NCBI GenBank assembly: GCA_902596985.1
Contig: CACJWR010000005.1
Span: 1-62,736, forward strand
From: an uncultured Alphaproteobacteria bacterium
GTDB taxonomy: Bacteria; Pseudomonadota; Alphaproteobacteria; Rhodobacterales; Rhodobacteraceae
Length of the DNA stretch: 62,736 nucleotides
Reading direction: 5' to 3'
Shown: piece by piece, positions 19,818 through 29,165 of the stretch
Layout of the letters: every line of letters starts with the position of its first letter
How positions within the stretch are numbered: position 1 is the first letter of the stretch
Position numbers and translations under genes: made by a program
Notes under the pieces: model-generated
Databases searched by the model: none
Seen by the model: only the letters and a program-made list of their open reading frames with translations
What the model was told of the DNA's origin: nothing

Positions 19818-20744
19818 ATGAGTAAAGGTAGTTATCCAGAAAAATTAATTATTGGCACAAGAGGCTCTCCTTTGGCCTTAGCACAAGCCAATGAAGTAAG
19901 AAATAAATTATTATCATTAAATCAAATAGTTCCTGAACAGGTAAAAATAGAAATCATAAAAACGAGTGGCGACAAGTTTTTGAATACGTCACTATCAAAA
20001 ATCGGGGGAAAAGGCTTGTTTACGAAGGAAATTCAACAAGCTCTAATCGATAAACGAATAGACATCGCTGTTCATTCTATGAAAGATGTTGAAACGGACC
20101 TTCCAGAAAAATTGGTTATCTCAACTATTTTAAAGCGCGAAGATGTAAGAGACTCTTTCATATCAAGAAGATACTCCTCCATCGCAGATTTGCCCTTGGG
20201 GTCTGTTGTTGGAACATCATCTCTTCGAAGAAAGGCACAGTTACTAAACAAGCGAAAGGATTTAAAGGTGGTTGAGTTTAGAGGAAATGTTCAAAAAAGA
20301 CTTGAAAAGCTTGATAACAACGTGGCTGTTGCAACCTTTTTAGCTACTGCAGGATTAAATAGACTTGGGTTAGTTGAACTGATTAACCCTATATCAACAG
20401 AGGAAATGTTGCCTGCTGTTGCTCAGGGAGCTGTAGGAATTGAGCATTTACGTAACGAAAAAATGGAAGAATTTTTGGCACCTCTCAACGACAGTGTATC
20501 AAAGAAGAGAGTAGAGGCTGAAAGAGCATTCTTAAGGGAGTTAGACGGATCCTGTAGAACGCCTATTGGCGGATTGGCGCAAAAAAACAATGAAGAATTT
20601 AAATTTATGGGAGAAATTATAAGTGCTAATGGCGAGGTAAAGATACATGATGTTTGGCAAGGGGACTGGGCCATGGCGGTAGAAATTGGGCGCGAGGCAG
20701 GAAGAGAGATAAAGTCAAAAGGAGGAAAAAATTTCTTCCAATAA
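19818..20744 (+). CDS. hemC: Porphobilinogen deaminase (hydroxymethylbilane synthase)
   Basis: HemC polymerises four porphobilinogens to hydroxymethylbilane. Visible are GTRGSPLALAQA, TSGDKF, GGKGLFTKEIQQAL, HSMKDVETDLPE, VGTSSLRRKAQL and, most tellingly, LDGSCRTPIGGLA with the cysteine that carries the dipyrromethane cofactor. The 308 residues are full length. It heads hemC-hemD-mic60-hemY. Confidence 0.96.
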   Translation: MSKGSYPEKLIIGTRGSPLALAQANEVRNKLLSLNQIVPEQVKIEIIKTSGDKFLNTSLSKIGGKGLFTKEIQQALIDKRIDIAVHSMKDVETDLPEKLVISTILKREDVRDSFISRRYSSIADLPLGSVVGTSSLRRKAQLLNKRKDLKVVEFRGNVQKRLEKLDNNVAVATFLATAGLNRLGLVELINPISTEEMLPAVAQGAVGIEHLRNEKMEEFLAPLNDSVSKKRVEAERAFLRELDGSCRTPIGGLAQKNNEEFKFMGEIISANGEVKIHDVWQGDWAMAVEIGREAGREIKSKGGKNFFQ

Positions 20745-21450
20745 AGAAATTCTTTTAACGCGGACTTTTAAAGACAGCTACCGTTTCAAAGAAATGTTAC
20801 AAAAAGAAAAGTTCAACGGTAGGGTTTTGATTTTTCCTCTTTTGGAAATAGAGTTCCAAAATATAAGTGTAAACCTAGAGAGAGCGGATATTTTAGTCTT
20901 TACATCCGTTTATGCTGTAGAAAAATTAAATATAGAATTGAAGAACTCGGAAACACCTATTTTTGCTGTTGGGCAAAGATGTGATGAATTTCTTAGAGAA
21001 ATAGGAGCAAAGGAGACATTTATTTTTGCAAATGTAAAGCAGTTGCTTGATAGCTTAAAAGACTACTGTGATACCAAAAGACCAACTATATTTTATTTGC
21101 GAGGTGACGAAATATCTTTCGACTTAAAGGCGGATCTTTCAAAGTATAACTTTAATTGTGAAGAGTATGTGGTTTATAAGCAGAAAAGGCCTGTTCAGCA
21201 AAGAGAACTAGACAATGTCTTAGCCAGAAAACAGTTGGAGGGCATCGCTCTATTCTCAGAAAAATCCGTGGACAGTTTGACAAAGGGCACTTCAGAAAAC
21301 AATCTCAATAAAATATTTTTCTGTTTTAGCAAAAAAATTGAAAATAGATTAAGATCGGTCTTAGATAAAGATATTAGATGTAAAACAATTCAAGAGCCTC
21401 TGATCTCTGAAATGGTCAAGATGATAGTTAAAGAGTATGCACGTTATTAA
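20731..21450 (+). CDS. hemD: Uroporphyrinogen-III synthase, apparent ATT start
   Basis: HemD closes hydroxymethylbilane to uroporphyrinogen III. The family is weakly conserved. Position after hemC, the N-terminal ILLTRTFKDSYRFKEM, LVFTSVYAVEKL and LRGDEIS fit. The conserved ILLTR start lies upstream of the first ATG (20794), so that ATG cannot be the true start. Between the preceding stop (20710) and ILLTR no ATG, GTG or TTG is in frame. ATT at 20731 sits five bases after AGGAGG (20720-20725), overlapping the end of hemC, and is the best start; ATT at 20749 is second. Confidence 0.78.
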   Translation: MSSNKEILLTRTFKDSYRFKEMLQKEKFNGRVLIFPLLEIEFQNISVNLERADILVFTSVYAVEKLNIELKNSETPIFAVGQRCDEFLREIGAKETFIFANVKQLLDSLKDYCDTKRPTIFYLRGDEISFDLKADLSKYNFNCEEYVVYKQKRPVQQRELDNVLARKQLEGIALFSEKSVDSLTKGTSENNLNKIFFCFSKKIENRLRSVLDKDIRCKTIQEPLISEMVKMIVKEYARY

Positions 21451-21473
21451 GACTAAAATTAAAAAGCTTAAAA

Positions 21474-22397
21474 GTGACAGAATCGAATACTAAGAAGAGT
21501 TTGAAAAAAAACAGTGATGGACCAAAAACATTGGGTTTTCACTTCAACTATGCCCTTATGTTGGCCGTAGTTAGTTTAGCATTATCAACAATAGCTTTAG
21601 GCTCTTTATATTTTATTTTTTTTGTTGAAATTAAAGATTTAAAATCTGAATTAAATTCTAAGTTGAACAAAAACACATTTTTCTCGGAAAGAGAGAAAAT
21701 CATCAGTTCTAGTATCGAAGAGTTACAATCAGAAAAAGAATTTTTGCTATCAAGAATTAATATGGTCAACGACTTGGTTAAAAAGAATGCGAAAGATATA
21801 GAGTCAAAAATAAGCGCTGCTATTTCTGAAAATGTGAAATACAAAACCGAAGATGAGATCCAACACCAAAGTGATATTAAAAATGAGGGATTGTTAAAAA
21901 ACCAAATAGATAAGCTAGAAAATTTTCGACAAGCATATGAAAGCGATTTAGATGTATTGCAGAAACGAATATCACAGAACCAAGAGCTTATTGAAAATAA
22001 CAAAAAGAGTTTATTAGTACTAAGAAGTTCCTATCAGAATATAGAGAAAAAACAGTCCTTAGAAATGAGTCGAGAGCTTTTGGTTTTAATAGAAGAATTC
22101 ACCGAGATTTCTTATCGTGCTTTGAAAAACGAAATAAACTCGCTTGAGAAACAAGACTGGACAGACTGGTTAACAGGTTATTTCAACACGATTTTAATAT
22201 CTAGGTCTACTGAGCCTATTGAGGGTGATCACACAGACGCAATACTATCCAGAATTGATGATTCATTAAAAAGCGGAAAGTTAGAAAACGCAAAAATTGA
22301 GATTAGTAAATTATCGTCAGAGACTAGAGCCTTAATGAAAGATTGGATTGGAAAGCTGGATAAGCTTATTGAAATGGAAGATCAGATAAATCAGTGA
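21474..22397 (+). CDS. Mic60/mitofilin-like inner membrane protein
   Basis: The 307-residue protein has a GTG start, a single transmembrane helix near residues 27-50, a long Lys/Glu-rich coiled coil (about 55-200) and a C-terminal helical domain. In alphaproteobacteria this arrangement next to hemC-hemD and before hemY marks the mitofilin relative, which shapes intracytoplasmic membranes in some species. Sequence conservation is low, so the call rests on layout and context. It overlaps hemY by four bases. Confidence 0.78.
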   Translation: MTESNTKKSLKKNSDGPKTLGFHFNYALMLAVVSLALSTIALGSLYFIFFVEIKDLKSELNSKLNKNTFFSEREKIISSSIEELQSEKEFLLSRINMVNDLVKKNAKDIESKISAAISENVKYKTEDEIQHQSDIKNEGLLKNQIDKLENFRQAYESDLDVLQKRISQNQELIENNKKSLLVLRSSYQNIEKKQSLEMSRELLVLIEEFTEISYRALKNEINSLEKQDWTDWLTGYFNTILISRSTEPIEGDHTDAILSRIDDSLKSGKLENAKIEISKLSSETRALMKDWIGKLDKLIEMEDQINQ

Positions 22398-23827
22398 TTT
22401 GGGTATTTATAAAGGCAATATTTTTTTTCAGCATTGCTATAGCACTAGCTGTTACATTTAATTTTGTAAAAGATACCGATGGGACATTAACGATTGACTT
22501 TCTTAATCGAGAATACCAGTTAAGTTTCATATCGTTTTTTGCCCTCATCTTAGCGCTCCTCTGTGTCGCTTTAATGATAAATATAGTCCTAAAGTTTTTA
22601 TGGTCTTTGATCGGATTTTTGAGAGGAGATGATACAGCTCTAAAGAGGTTCTTTGAAAAAAGGTCAGAAAGAAAAGGACAAAGTATTTTACTCAGCGCAT
22701 ATACTGCTAGCTTTGAGGGAGATCATGAAAGAGCTTTATCAGAAATAAAGCGAAGCAAGAAATATCTCAAATCAAAATCTTTGCCGAACATATTATCTCT
22801 TAGCTCATATGACGCCAAAGGAAACGTGGCAAAACAAGAAGAGATTTTTCAAGAATTAATTAAAGACAAAACGACACGGAGCATGGGGTTGTTTGGTCTT
22901 ATAAAGATGAAACTAACTGAAGGGAATACAAGCCTAGCACTCAAACTGACAGAGCGGTTAATCAAGTTGAAACCCCGAAACCTATCATTTAATAAAACTT
23001 TTTTTAATCTCCAACTCACAGAGGGTGATTGGGATGGAGCCTTAATGAGTTATAAAAATATTAATAAGATTAAAAGAATAGATAAAGAAACGTATAGCAA
23101 AGGAGAAAGTATTCTTTTATTTCAGAAAGCTAAGGAACTTAGATCAGATGGAAAGACGCTGGATGCCTTGAAGATGTCCAGGCAGGCATTAAAAAAATAC
23201 GCGGGCCTCGTTCCAAATTCGATCTTTTTGTCAGAGCTAGAGGTTCTTGAAGGACAAAAAAAGAAAGCAGAAACAGCATTGTTAAGTACATGGAAAGTTA
23301 TTCCTCACCCAGATGTAGCAAAAAAATTTGCAGAGATCGAGGCCAATGAAAGCGTTGATGATCGTATAGAACGTTTCAAAAAGATTTTAAATGTTAAGAA
23401 GAGTGATGTGGAAACAAAAACCTTAAAAGCCGAATTAAATATTCTTTCTGAAAATTTTCCTGAAGCGAGACGGGCTATAAGTGATCTAATCGAAACTGAT
23501 CAAGCAAACGCTAAGGTCTATACCCTAATGGCTGCCATTGAAAAGGGAGTTGGATCATCAGATGCTGCTGTAAAGGGCTGGCTTGCAAAAGCCGTTACAG
23601 CTAAGCGATCAAAAAGGTGGATTTGCTCTAACTGTGAGAGTCAAAGCGAATGGGAACCCGTTTGTAAAAAATGCGGAGAGTTCTCAACGCTCGAATGGAG
23701 AGAAGAAAGATATGAAAACTTAGGAGGAAATGATCAAAGTGAAATACTTCCCTTGATAATTGGAGAGAATAATTACAGCCCTGATATACAAGTAGACAAA
23801 GTTGAAATAGATGGTAATAAAGTTTGA
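22394..23827 (+). CDS. hemY: HemY-like TPR membrane protein
   Basis: The 477-residue protein has two N-terminal transmembrane helices (about 2-22 and 41-68), and then tetratricopeptide-like helices. The C-terminal segment has two CxxC pairs, WICSNCESQSEWEPVCKKCG, which look like a zinc ribbon. It matches the HemY_N family that follows hemD in proteobacteria; its exact role in haem synthesis is unproven. It starts at GTG 22394 within the mic60 stop overlap. Confidence 0.84.
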   Translation: MIWVFIKAIFFFSIAIALAVTFNFVKDTDGTLTIDFLNREYQLSFISFFALILALLCVALMINIVLKFLWSLIGFLRGDDTALKRFFEKRSERKGQSILLSAYTASFEGDHERALSEIKRSKKYLKSKSLPNILSLSSYDAKGNVAKQEEIFQELIKDKTTRSMGLFGLIKMKLTEGNTSLALKLTERLIKLKPRNLSFNKTFFNLQLTEGDWDGALMSYKNINKIKRIDKETYSKGESILLFQKAKELRSDGKTLDALKMSRQALKKYAGLVPNSIFLSELEVLEGQKKKAETALLSTWKVIPHPDVAKKFAEIEANESVDDRIERFKKILNVKKSDVETKTLKAELNILSENFPEARRAISDLIETDQANAKVYTLMAAIEKGVGSSDAAVKGWLAKAVTAKRSKRWICSNCESQSEWEPVCKKCGEFSTLEWREERYENLGGNDQSEILPLIIGENNYSPDIQVDKVEIDGNKV

Positions 23828-23863
23828 GGCATCTTTGGATGTAATTAACAAATAGGTTGTATA

Positions 23864-24361
23864 TTGTTTATAAAAGTCTTCTGCACAACTGTCATAGCTC
23901 TCTTCATATCACTAAAAGCATTATTTTCGCAGATGAATGCTTTAAATTATGAAATAAGTAGTCTAGTTCGTCCCAACTGGGAATATGAATCTTTTTGGGC
24001 AATTCCACGAATTGGCGAAACCAAACCAATAGTTGCGATCAGCCTATTAGCTGGAAAAGATAAAGTAAATGTTCGGTGCTTAGACCTTGAATATTTAGAA
24101 ATAGAGAAAACCTTCAAACCTAAAACAAAATTAGAGAGAGAATTTCTCCACAAAATTATGTGTAAATCTATTAATAGAGCTGTAGAGAGTACAAATGGTC
24201 TTGACCAAATAATTCTAAAAACCGGTATGGATGAAGTTGGCCTGCGGTTTGACTTTTTAAACGGCTGGATTGAAATTGTACAAATTCCTGAACCGCCACA
24301 ACCAGATGAAGAAATGTATGAGACGGGTAGTGGCTTGGACCTTCATCAACAAAACACCTAG
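23864..24361 (+). CDS. Predicted secreted protein of unknown function
   Basis: I do not recognise this 165-residue protein. A TTG start gives a convincing signal peptide (FCTTVIALFISLKALFS), followed by a mixed alpha/beta domain with three cysteines and a Pro/Glu-rich tail (PEPPQPDEEMYE). The only ATG choice (near 23933) would remove the signal peptide. It follows hemY on the same strand and overlaps the end of a convergent MFS gene by four bases. Confidence 0.55.
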   Translation: MFIKVFCTTVIALFISLKALFSQMNALNYEISSLVRPNWEYESFWAIPRIGETKPIVAISLLAGKDKVNVRCLDLEYLEIEKTFKPKTKLEREFLHKIMCKSINRAVESTNGLDQIILKTGMDEVGLRFDFLNGWIEIVQIPEPPQPDEEMYETGSGLDLHQQNT

Positions 24362-25563
24362 ACACGTAAAACACTCTCGTTACCTTTAGACGGAAATCTT
24401 GGAATTAATATCGCCACAATCAATGAAATAAATGACAATATGGCAGCTAGGTAAAAAACTGCACTATTATTATGAATCCAAATATAGCCTAATAGGACTG
24501 GAAGAAATACAGCAGAGATATGGTTTATTGTAAAAGCCACAGCAGCGGTTGGAGCAAAATCCTCGCTATCGGCAATTTTTTGAAAATATGTTTTCATTGC
24601 AAAAGCCAACCCAAAAAACATATGGTCTGCAACAAATAGAATAGACGCGACAATGTAAGACCAATTGAAATAATAGAGACCGGCATAAAGAAGAAAAATA
24701 ACCATGAGACCGAAGTACTCAACAATCAACGAAAGTCTTTCACCAAACTTTTCTATGAATCGCCCAATTAACGGTGCCATAAATATATTAATTAAGAAAT
24801 TTGTTAGAAGAAGAAACGTGATTTGGTGAACATCAAAACCATATTTTTCAACCATCATAAAGCTTGCGAAAACAACAAATATCTGTCGCCTGGCTCCTGA
24901 AAAAAACTGTAAGGTATAATAGACCCAATATCTCCGCTTTAGCACAATAGCTAACCGCTGTTTTTTCCCAATTTGAAATTGTGGATAATAAAAAAAGCAA
25001 AAGATAACAATTAATAGGCACAATAAGCCTGCAAAGAAATAGATGAAAAAATAATTAAAATTAAGATTGAGCCAAAGAATAATTATGGCGATATAAACAA
25101 AAAAAGCTGAACCTGATCCAGCTGCTACAATCCATCCGATTGATGAAGGTGCTGTTTCTTTCTTTAGCCATTGCAATTGAAGTGATTGATTGACTGTCTC
25201 ATAGTAATGAAAACCAATTGAACTGATTAATGTTGTAATAATTAATCCTTTAAACTCAGGGAAAAGAGCAGTAACAGCAACCGCCAACGCCAGAAGAGCT
25301 AGCGATATGTATGCAAGTCTTTGTTCGCTTAAGAAAAACAAAATAAAAATAACACAGACAGCAAGAAATCCTGGTATCTCTCTTACACTTTGAAGCCAAC
25401 CTATCTCGACGCCAGAAAAACCGGATACTTCTATTACAAAATTATTAAGCAAAGCAACCCAAGTTGAAAACGCTATGGGCATTGCTATAGCGAGTAGGAT
25501 AAGTAATCCGAAAGGCTCTTTTGAAAAAACTGTTTTTTTTAATATATTTACGATATTAGGCAT
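24358..25563 (-). CDS. Major facilitator superfamily transporter
   Basis: The 401-residue protein has about twelve hydrophobic helices and a short cytoplasmic loop in the middle (KKQRLAIVLKRRYW), the MFS layout. No substrate-specific motif was recognised. Its ATG lies two bases from the ATG of the divergent flavin-oxidase-like gene. Confidence 0.75.
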   Translation of the reverse strand: MPNIVNILKKTVFSKEPFGLLILLAIAMPIAFSTWVALLNNFVIEVSGFSGVEIGWLQSVREIPGFLAVCVIFILFFLSEQRLAYISLALLALAVAVTALFPEFKGLIITTLISSIGFHYYETVNQSLQLQWLKKETAPSSIGWIVAAGSGSAFFVYIAIIILWLNLNFNYFFIYFFAGLLCLLIVIFCFFYYPQFQIGKKQRLAIVLKRRYWVYYTLQFFSGARRQIFVVFASFMMVEKYGFDVHQITFLLLTNFLINIFMAPLIGRFIEKFGERLSLIVEYFGLMVIFLLYAGLYYFNWSYIVASILFVADHMFFGLAFAMKTYFQKIADSEDFAPTAAVAFTINHISAVFLPVLLGYIWIHNNSAVFYLAAILSFISLIVAILIPRFPSKGNESVLRV

Positions 25564-25565
25564 TA

Positions 25566-26156
25566 ATGGAATTGGAAATGAATAACGATATTTTTATAAA
25601 AGTCAGTAAGCTATTGGAAAACGGTGCGAAAGAGAGGGATCATGATTTCCACATTATGACTTTTTGTACCATTGGAAAGGAGGGAGTGGAAGCAAGAAGT
25701 GTTGTTTTAAGAAATTTTGATAAAGAGACAAATATTATACGTTTTCACACCGATTACAGAAGTCCAAAGCTTAGTGATATAAAGAAAAACCCAAACACAG
25801 TCTGCTTGGTATATAGTTATAAGCTGAAAACGCAATTAAGGATAAAGACAATCTCTAGTATTCATTACGACAATGCTATATGGAATGAATCATGGGATAA
25901 GACAGGGCTCTCATCAAGAAAATGTTATTTAACAAAATATCATCCTTCAAGCAATATTGAAGAAAAGGATGATGGTTTACCTTTGGAGTTAAAGGGAAAG
26001 ACCCCAACATCGGAACAGAGTGAAGAAGGAAAAAAGAATTTTTGTGTTGTCGACAATAAGATAACCGAAATAGATTATCTTTATTTAAAATCATCGGGCC
26101 ACGAGAGAATGGTATTAGATTTTAATAATAATAAATCTTGCTGGATTGCACCTTAG
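25566..26156 (+). CDS. Pyridoxamine 5'-phosphate oxidase-like FMN-binding protein
   Basis: The 196-residue protein shows FCTIGKEGVEARSVVLRNFD, FHTDYRSPKLSDIKKNPNTVCLVY, LRIKTISSIH and a C-terminal HERMVLDF. These are features of the split-barrel FMN-binding family related to PdxH. The PdxH PLP-site residues cannot be assigned with confidence, so the substrate is open. ATG at 25566 or 25578 is possible; the second leaves more room for a ribosome site. It ends overlapping panE by four bases. Confidence 0.72.
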   Translation: MELEMNNDIFIKVSKLLENGAKERDHDFHIMTFCTIGKEGVEARSVVLRNFDKETNIIRFHTDYRSPKLSDIKKNPNTVCLVYSYKLKTQLRIKTISSIHYDNAIWNESWDKTGLSSRKCYLTKYHPSSNIEEKDDGLPLELKGKTPTSEQSEEGKKNFCVVDNKITEIDYLYLKSSGHERMVLDFNNNKSCWIAP

Positions 26157-27067
26157 ACTAGAGACCGCATATATATTGCACCATTTATCATTACGGTTTT
26201 TAATGAGGGACATTGAACGTTGTTTTTTTCTGCTATATTAATAAGATTTGAAAATATATGCGCACTCTCAATTTTTGATTCATTTACCATGTCTCTTCGC
26301 ATAGACGAGTTCCATGTAGATTTTTTGTCAGAAAGAAAGCGTCTTTGTTGCGCTAAATCATCGTCACGCACCTGAATTTTTTCTGACTTTGCTATATTTA
26401 TACATTCATCATGAAGATCCGTAATAAATGCTATTCCATGCTCAGTGGACGCAATTTCTCCTATGGTTGCATTAAATAAAGTAGTGGCCCCCGCGACGGT
26501 GGTTATAAGTACCCACTTGTGCCAAAGGTCTACAATGATGTTATCCGAGTACTTAATTGAGAAGTTTGCAGAACTACATGCATCAAAAAATCTTCTCCCA
26601 TCCGTTTCATCCACTTCACTTAAGTGACCAAAAGTTAGTGAGTGAATATCATTGAAATGGTGAATTTCACCCTCATCGTTTAATGTAGAAAAGATATGCG
26701 CAATACCCCCAAATAAACGCGCATTTGGAAACTTATTTCTTAATTGTTCCATATGTGCATAGCCATTAAGTAATGGGATAATTATCGACCCATCCTTCAC
26801 TGGAAAAGGAGATTGCAAAATCTCGTCTAAATCATAGGCTTTATTAGTAAATAGGATGACATCATAGATACTGTCCACGTTATCTATAGTCACAAGGTTG
26901 GGGCTAGTGGCGAAATCACCTTTTGGACTCTTAATTATTAAACCCGATTTTTCTAATTTTTTTTGTCTCTTTTCTCTTACTAAAAAAGTGACATCCATTC
27001 CCGTCTCAGCCATTCGTCCCCCAAAATAACCTCCTACGGCACCAGCACCTAAAACGAGTATTTTCAT
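26153..27067 (-). CDS. panE: Ketopantoate reductase family protein
   Basis: The 304-residue protein has the NADPH-binding GAGAVGGYFGGRMAETG at the N-terminus, FTNKAYDL, LLNGYAH, and a C-terminal helical domain with LWHKWVLITTVAGATTLFNATIGEI. That Lys is the expected catalytic residue. PanE reduces 2-dehydropantoate on the way to pantothenate; some relatives act on other 2-oxo acids. It is divergent from plcP across 302 bases. Confidence 0.8.
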   Translation of the reverse strand: MKILVLGAGAVGGYFGGRMAETGMDVTFLVREKRQKKLEKSGLIIKSPKGDFATSPNLVTIDNVDSIYDVILFTNKAYDLDEILQSPFPVKDGSIIIPLLNGYAHMEQLRNKFPNARLFGGIAHIFSTLNDEGEIHHFNDIHSLTFGHLSEVDETDGRRFFDACSSANFSIKYSDNIIVDLWHKWVLITTVAGATTLFNATIGEIASTEHGIAFITDLHDECINIAKSEKIQVRDDDLAQQRRFLSDKKSTWNSSMRRDMVNESKIESAHIFSNLINIAEKNNVQCPSLKTVMINGAIYMRSLV

Positions 27068-27199
27068 TTAGTTATTAACCTTCGCATATGTTGTATTTTC
27101 TTTATTATAGAATTTTTATTCCACTTATGAACCAGAATTAAAATAAAGCTATGAAGGGCTTCTATCTTCCAAAATTTAAATTTTGAACCTACCCTCGAA

Positions 27200-27230
27200 A
27201 ATAATAAAAAAGGGGAGCTTTTTTATTATT
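27200..27230. repeat. Perfect 12-bp A/T inverted repeat in the panE/plcP divergent region
   Basis: AATAATAAAAAA (27200-27211) is repeated inverted as TTTTTTATTATT (27219-27230) around GGGGAGC. It can form a hairpin followed by more T. Its right arm merges with the proposed Pho box of plcP. Of the rest of the 302-base gap, about 27267-27369 would be the plcP leader, with a small CCGA/TCGG hairpin near 27291-27308; nothing else was recognised. Confidence 0.6.
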
Positions 27231-27240
27231 TTTCTTTCAA
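27223..27240 (+). promoter_or_regulatory. Candidate Pho box for plcP-agt
   Basis: TTATTAT-TTTT-CTTTCAA is two 7-base half-sites in the 11-base phase used by PhoB. It is close to the phnC box CTGTTAT-TTTT-CTTTCAC. A TAATAT -10-like hexamer follows near 27255. The first half-site is degenerate, so confidence is moderate. Confidence 0.45.
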
Positions 27241-27369
27241 AAGGAGTATTTAAATAATATGGTATGGCACTATATTAAGGTGGGAATGAAGCCGAATTAA
27301 GACTCGGAAAAAAGACAACAGTTAATCTCTACAAGCCATTTTAATCAACAAGCGTTTTTGGAATAAATA

Positions 27370-28158
27370 ATGAATGATCTTAGTTACACAGCAAAGGTTT
27401 TTAAAACGGTATGGGTTTCTGACGTTCACTTGGGTACCAAAGGGTCGAGGGCTAAGGAGTTTTTAGAATTTCTGAAAACTATAGAATGTGAAAAAATTTT
27501 TCTGGTAGGAGATATAGTAGATGGATGGCAACTGTCTAAACGATGGTACTGGCCTCAGACGCATAATGATGTTGTGCAGAAGATTTTGGAAAAAGCAAAG
27601 AGAGGTACAGAAATTATTTTTATTCCAGGCAATCATGACGAAGTGGCCAGGGACTTTATAGGTCTAACCATGGGGGGAATAAAAGTTAAGGACGACGATA
27701 TACATTTTACGGCTGATGGCAAAAAATTCTGGGTGGTCCATGGCGATTTATTCGACAATGTAATCCAGCACGCAAGATGGCTTGCCTATATTGGTGACTG
27801 GGCGTATGTATTCCTGTTGAAAATAAACGCTGTTTTTAATGCAATTCGGCGTCTCTTTAAACTCCCGTATTGGTCGCTCTCTCAATACTTAAAATCAAAA
27901 GTGAAGCTAGCTGTCTCTTTCATGTCTGCCTTTGAAAAGTCTATAGTGACGGAGACAAGGCGAAGAGGTTGTGACGGTGTAATTTGTGGTCACATTCATA
28001 AGGCTGAGATGAAAATGGTTGAAGATATAATCTACGCCAATGATGGAGACTGGGTAGAGTCAATGACTGCCTTAGTTGAGAATTTTGACGGAAAACTTGA
28101 AATAATCGAATGGTCGAAAACAAAAGGTAAATTGACACCCGTTGAAGGTGTTAAGTAG
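27370..28158 (+). CDS. plcP: PlcP-type metallophosphoesterase (phospholipase C of phosphate starvation)
   Basis: The 262-residue protein has all binuclear metal-site blocks of the calcineurin-like family: SDVHLG, GDIVDGW, GNHDE, VHGDLFD and CGHIHKAEM. It lacks a signal peptide. LpxH-like proteins of this kind paired with a glycosyltransferase are PlcP, which cuts phosphatidylglycerol or phosphatidylethanolamine to diacylglycerol under phosphate starvation. Here the agt gene overlaps its end by 17 bases, and phoB is immediately beyond in convergent orientation. Together with the candidate Pho box this favours PlcP over lipid A enzyme LpxH. Confidence 0.85.
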   Translation: MNDLSYTAKVFKTVWVSDVHLGTKGSRAKEFLEFLKTIECEKIFLVGDIVDGWQLSKRWYWPQTHNDVVQKILEKAKRGTEIIFIPGNHDEVARDFIGLTMGGIKVKDDDIHFTADGKKFWVVHGDLFDNVIQHARWLAYIGDWAYVFLLKINAVFNAIRRLFKLPYWSLSQYLKSKVKLAVSFMSAFEKSIVTETRRRGCDGVICGHIHKAEMKMVEDIIYANDGDWVESMTALVENFDGKLEIIEWSKTKGKLTPVEGVK

Positions 28159-29158
28159 AGCCGATTTGTCAAAAATAGTTATTATAACCGATGCGTGGAC
28201 ACCTCAAGTTAATGGGGTTGTCGTTTGTATACAGCAAACTGTTAAACACCTTAGAAAGATGGGACACGATGTTTTTGTTATCGGACCTGACCGCTTTAAA
28301 AATATTCCCTGCCCAACCTATCCGGAAATAAGATTGGCCCTCTTCGCAAGAAAGAAGGTTTTTGCTATCCTTGATGATTTAAAACCGGACGCACTCCATG
28401 TTAATACAGAAGGTCCTCTCGGAATAGCAGCTCGATCGTACGCTCAGAAAAATAAAATGCGTTATACAACCGCTTTTCAAACACGTTTTCCAGAGTACAT
28501 AAAAGCGCGAACAGCAATCCCATTGTCCTGGACATACGCTTTTCTGAGATGGTTCCATAAAAACTCTGAGAGAGTGCTTGTTCCTTCCAAAACAGTTCAA
28601 GAAGATCTCATCAAATGGAATGTGGGAAAACCTGAGGTATGGTCCTTGGGAGTCGATCTTTCAACATTTCAACCAAAGAAAAGAACTTCTAGAAAGAAAA
28701 AAGTATATGTGTGCACAAGTCGACTAGCTATAGAGAAAAATTTAGATGCGTTCCTAGGTCTGAAACTCGATGGGGAAAAATGGATGATAGGCAGTGGCCC
28801 AGAAGAAAAAAGGCTCAGAGAAAAATATCCAGACGTCAAATTTCTTGGAAATAAAAGTCATGAGGAAATAGCAAATATTTATCAAGAGTGTGATTATTTC
28901 GTCTTTCCATCAAAAACCGATACTTTTGGATTGGTGTTGCTCGAAGCAATGGCATGTGGGCTCCCTGTTGCTGCATATAATGTTTCCGGTCCGAAAGATA
29001 TTATCGGCAAATCGAAAGCAGGAATCCTAAGAGAAGATTTGGCTGAAGCAGCACGAGGATTAGAATCGCTTAGTGCATCGACTGCTATAAAACATGCAAA
29101 GAAGTTTTCGTGGGAAAAAGCATCAGAGAATTTTTTTTCTTATCTACATATAGGATGA
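28142..29158 (+). CDS. agt: Glycosyltransferase of PlcP-linked glycolipid synthesis (Agt type)
   Basis: The 338-residue GT4-type glycosyltransferase opens with IVIITDAWTPQVNGVV and ends with the donor-site block ECDYFVFPSKTDTFGLVLLEAMACGLPVAA (two parts, with EAMACGLPV typical). Paired with plcP it is expected to move sugar from UDP-sugar onto diacylglycerol, making the glycolipids that replace phospholipids. Starts at TTG 28142 or GTG 28148 are both possible inside the plcP end. Only seven bases separate its stop from the phoB stop. Confidence 0.82.
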   Translation: MKVLSRADLSKIVIITDAWTPQVNGVVVCIQQTVKHLRKMGHDVFVIGPDRFKNIPCPTYPEIRLALFARKKVFAILDDLKPDALHVNTEGPLGIAARSYAQKNKMRYTTAFQTRFPEYIKARTAIPLSWTYAFLRWFHKNSERVLVPSKTVQEDLIKWNVGKPEVWSLGVDLSTFQPKKRTSRKKKVYVCTSRLAIEKNLDAFLGLKLDGEKWMIGSGPEEKRLREKYPDVKFLGNKSHEEIANIYQECDYFVFPSKTDTFGLVLLEAMACGLPVAAYNVSGPKDIIGKSKAGILREDLAEAARGLESLSASTAIKHAKKFSWEKASENFFSYLHIG

Positions 29159-29165
29159 GAAGTCG

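Noticed and set aside
23610-23700. Zinc-ribbon segment as evidence for a gene fusion at the end of hemY
   Set aside because: C-terminal CxxC pairs are common in alphaproteobacterial HemY proteins, so it is not taken as a fusion.
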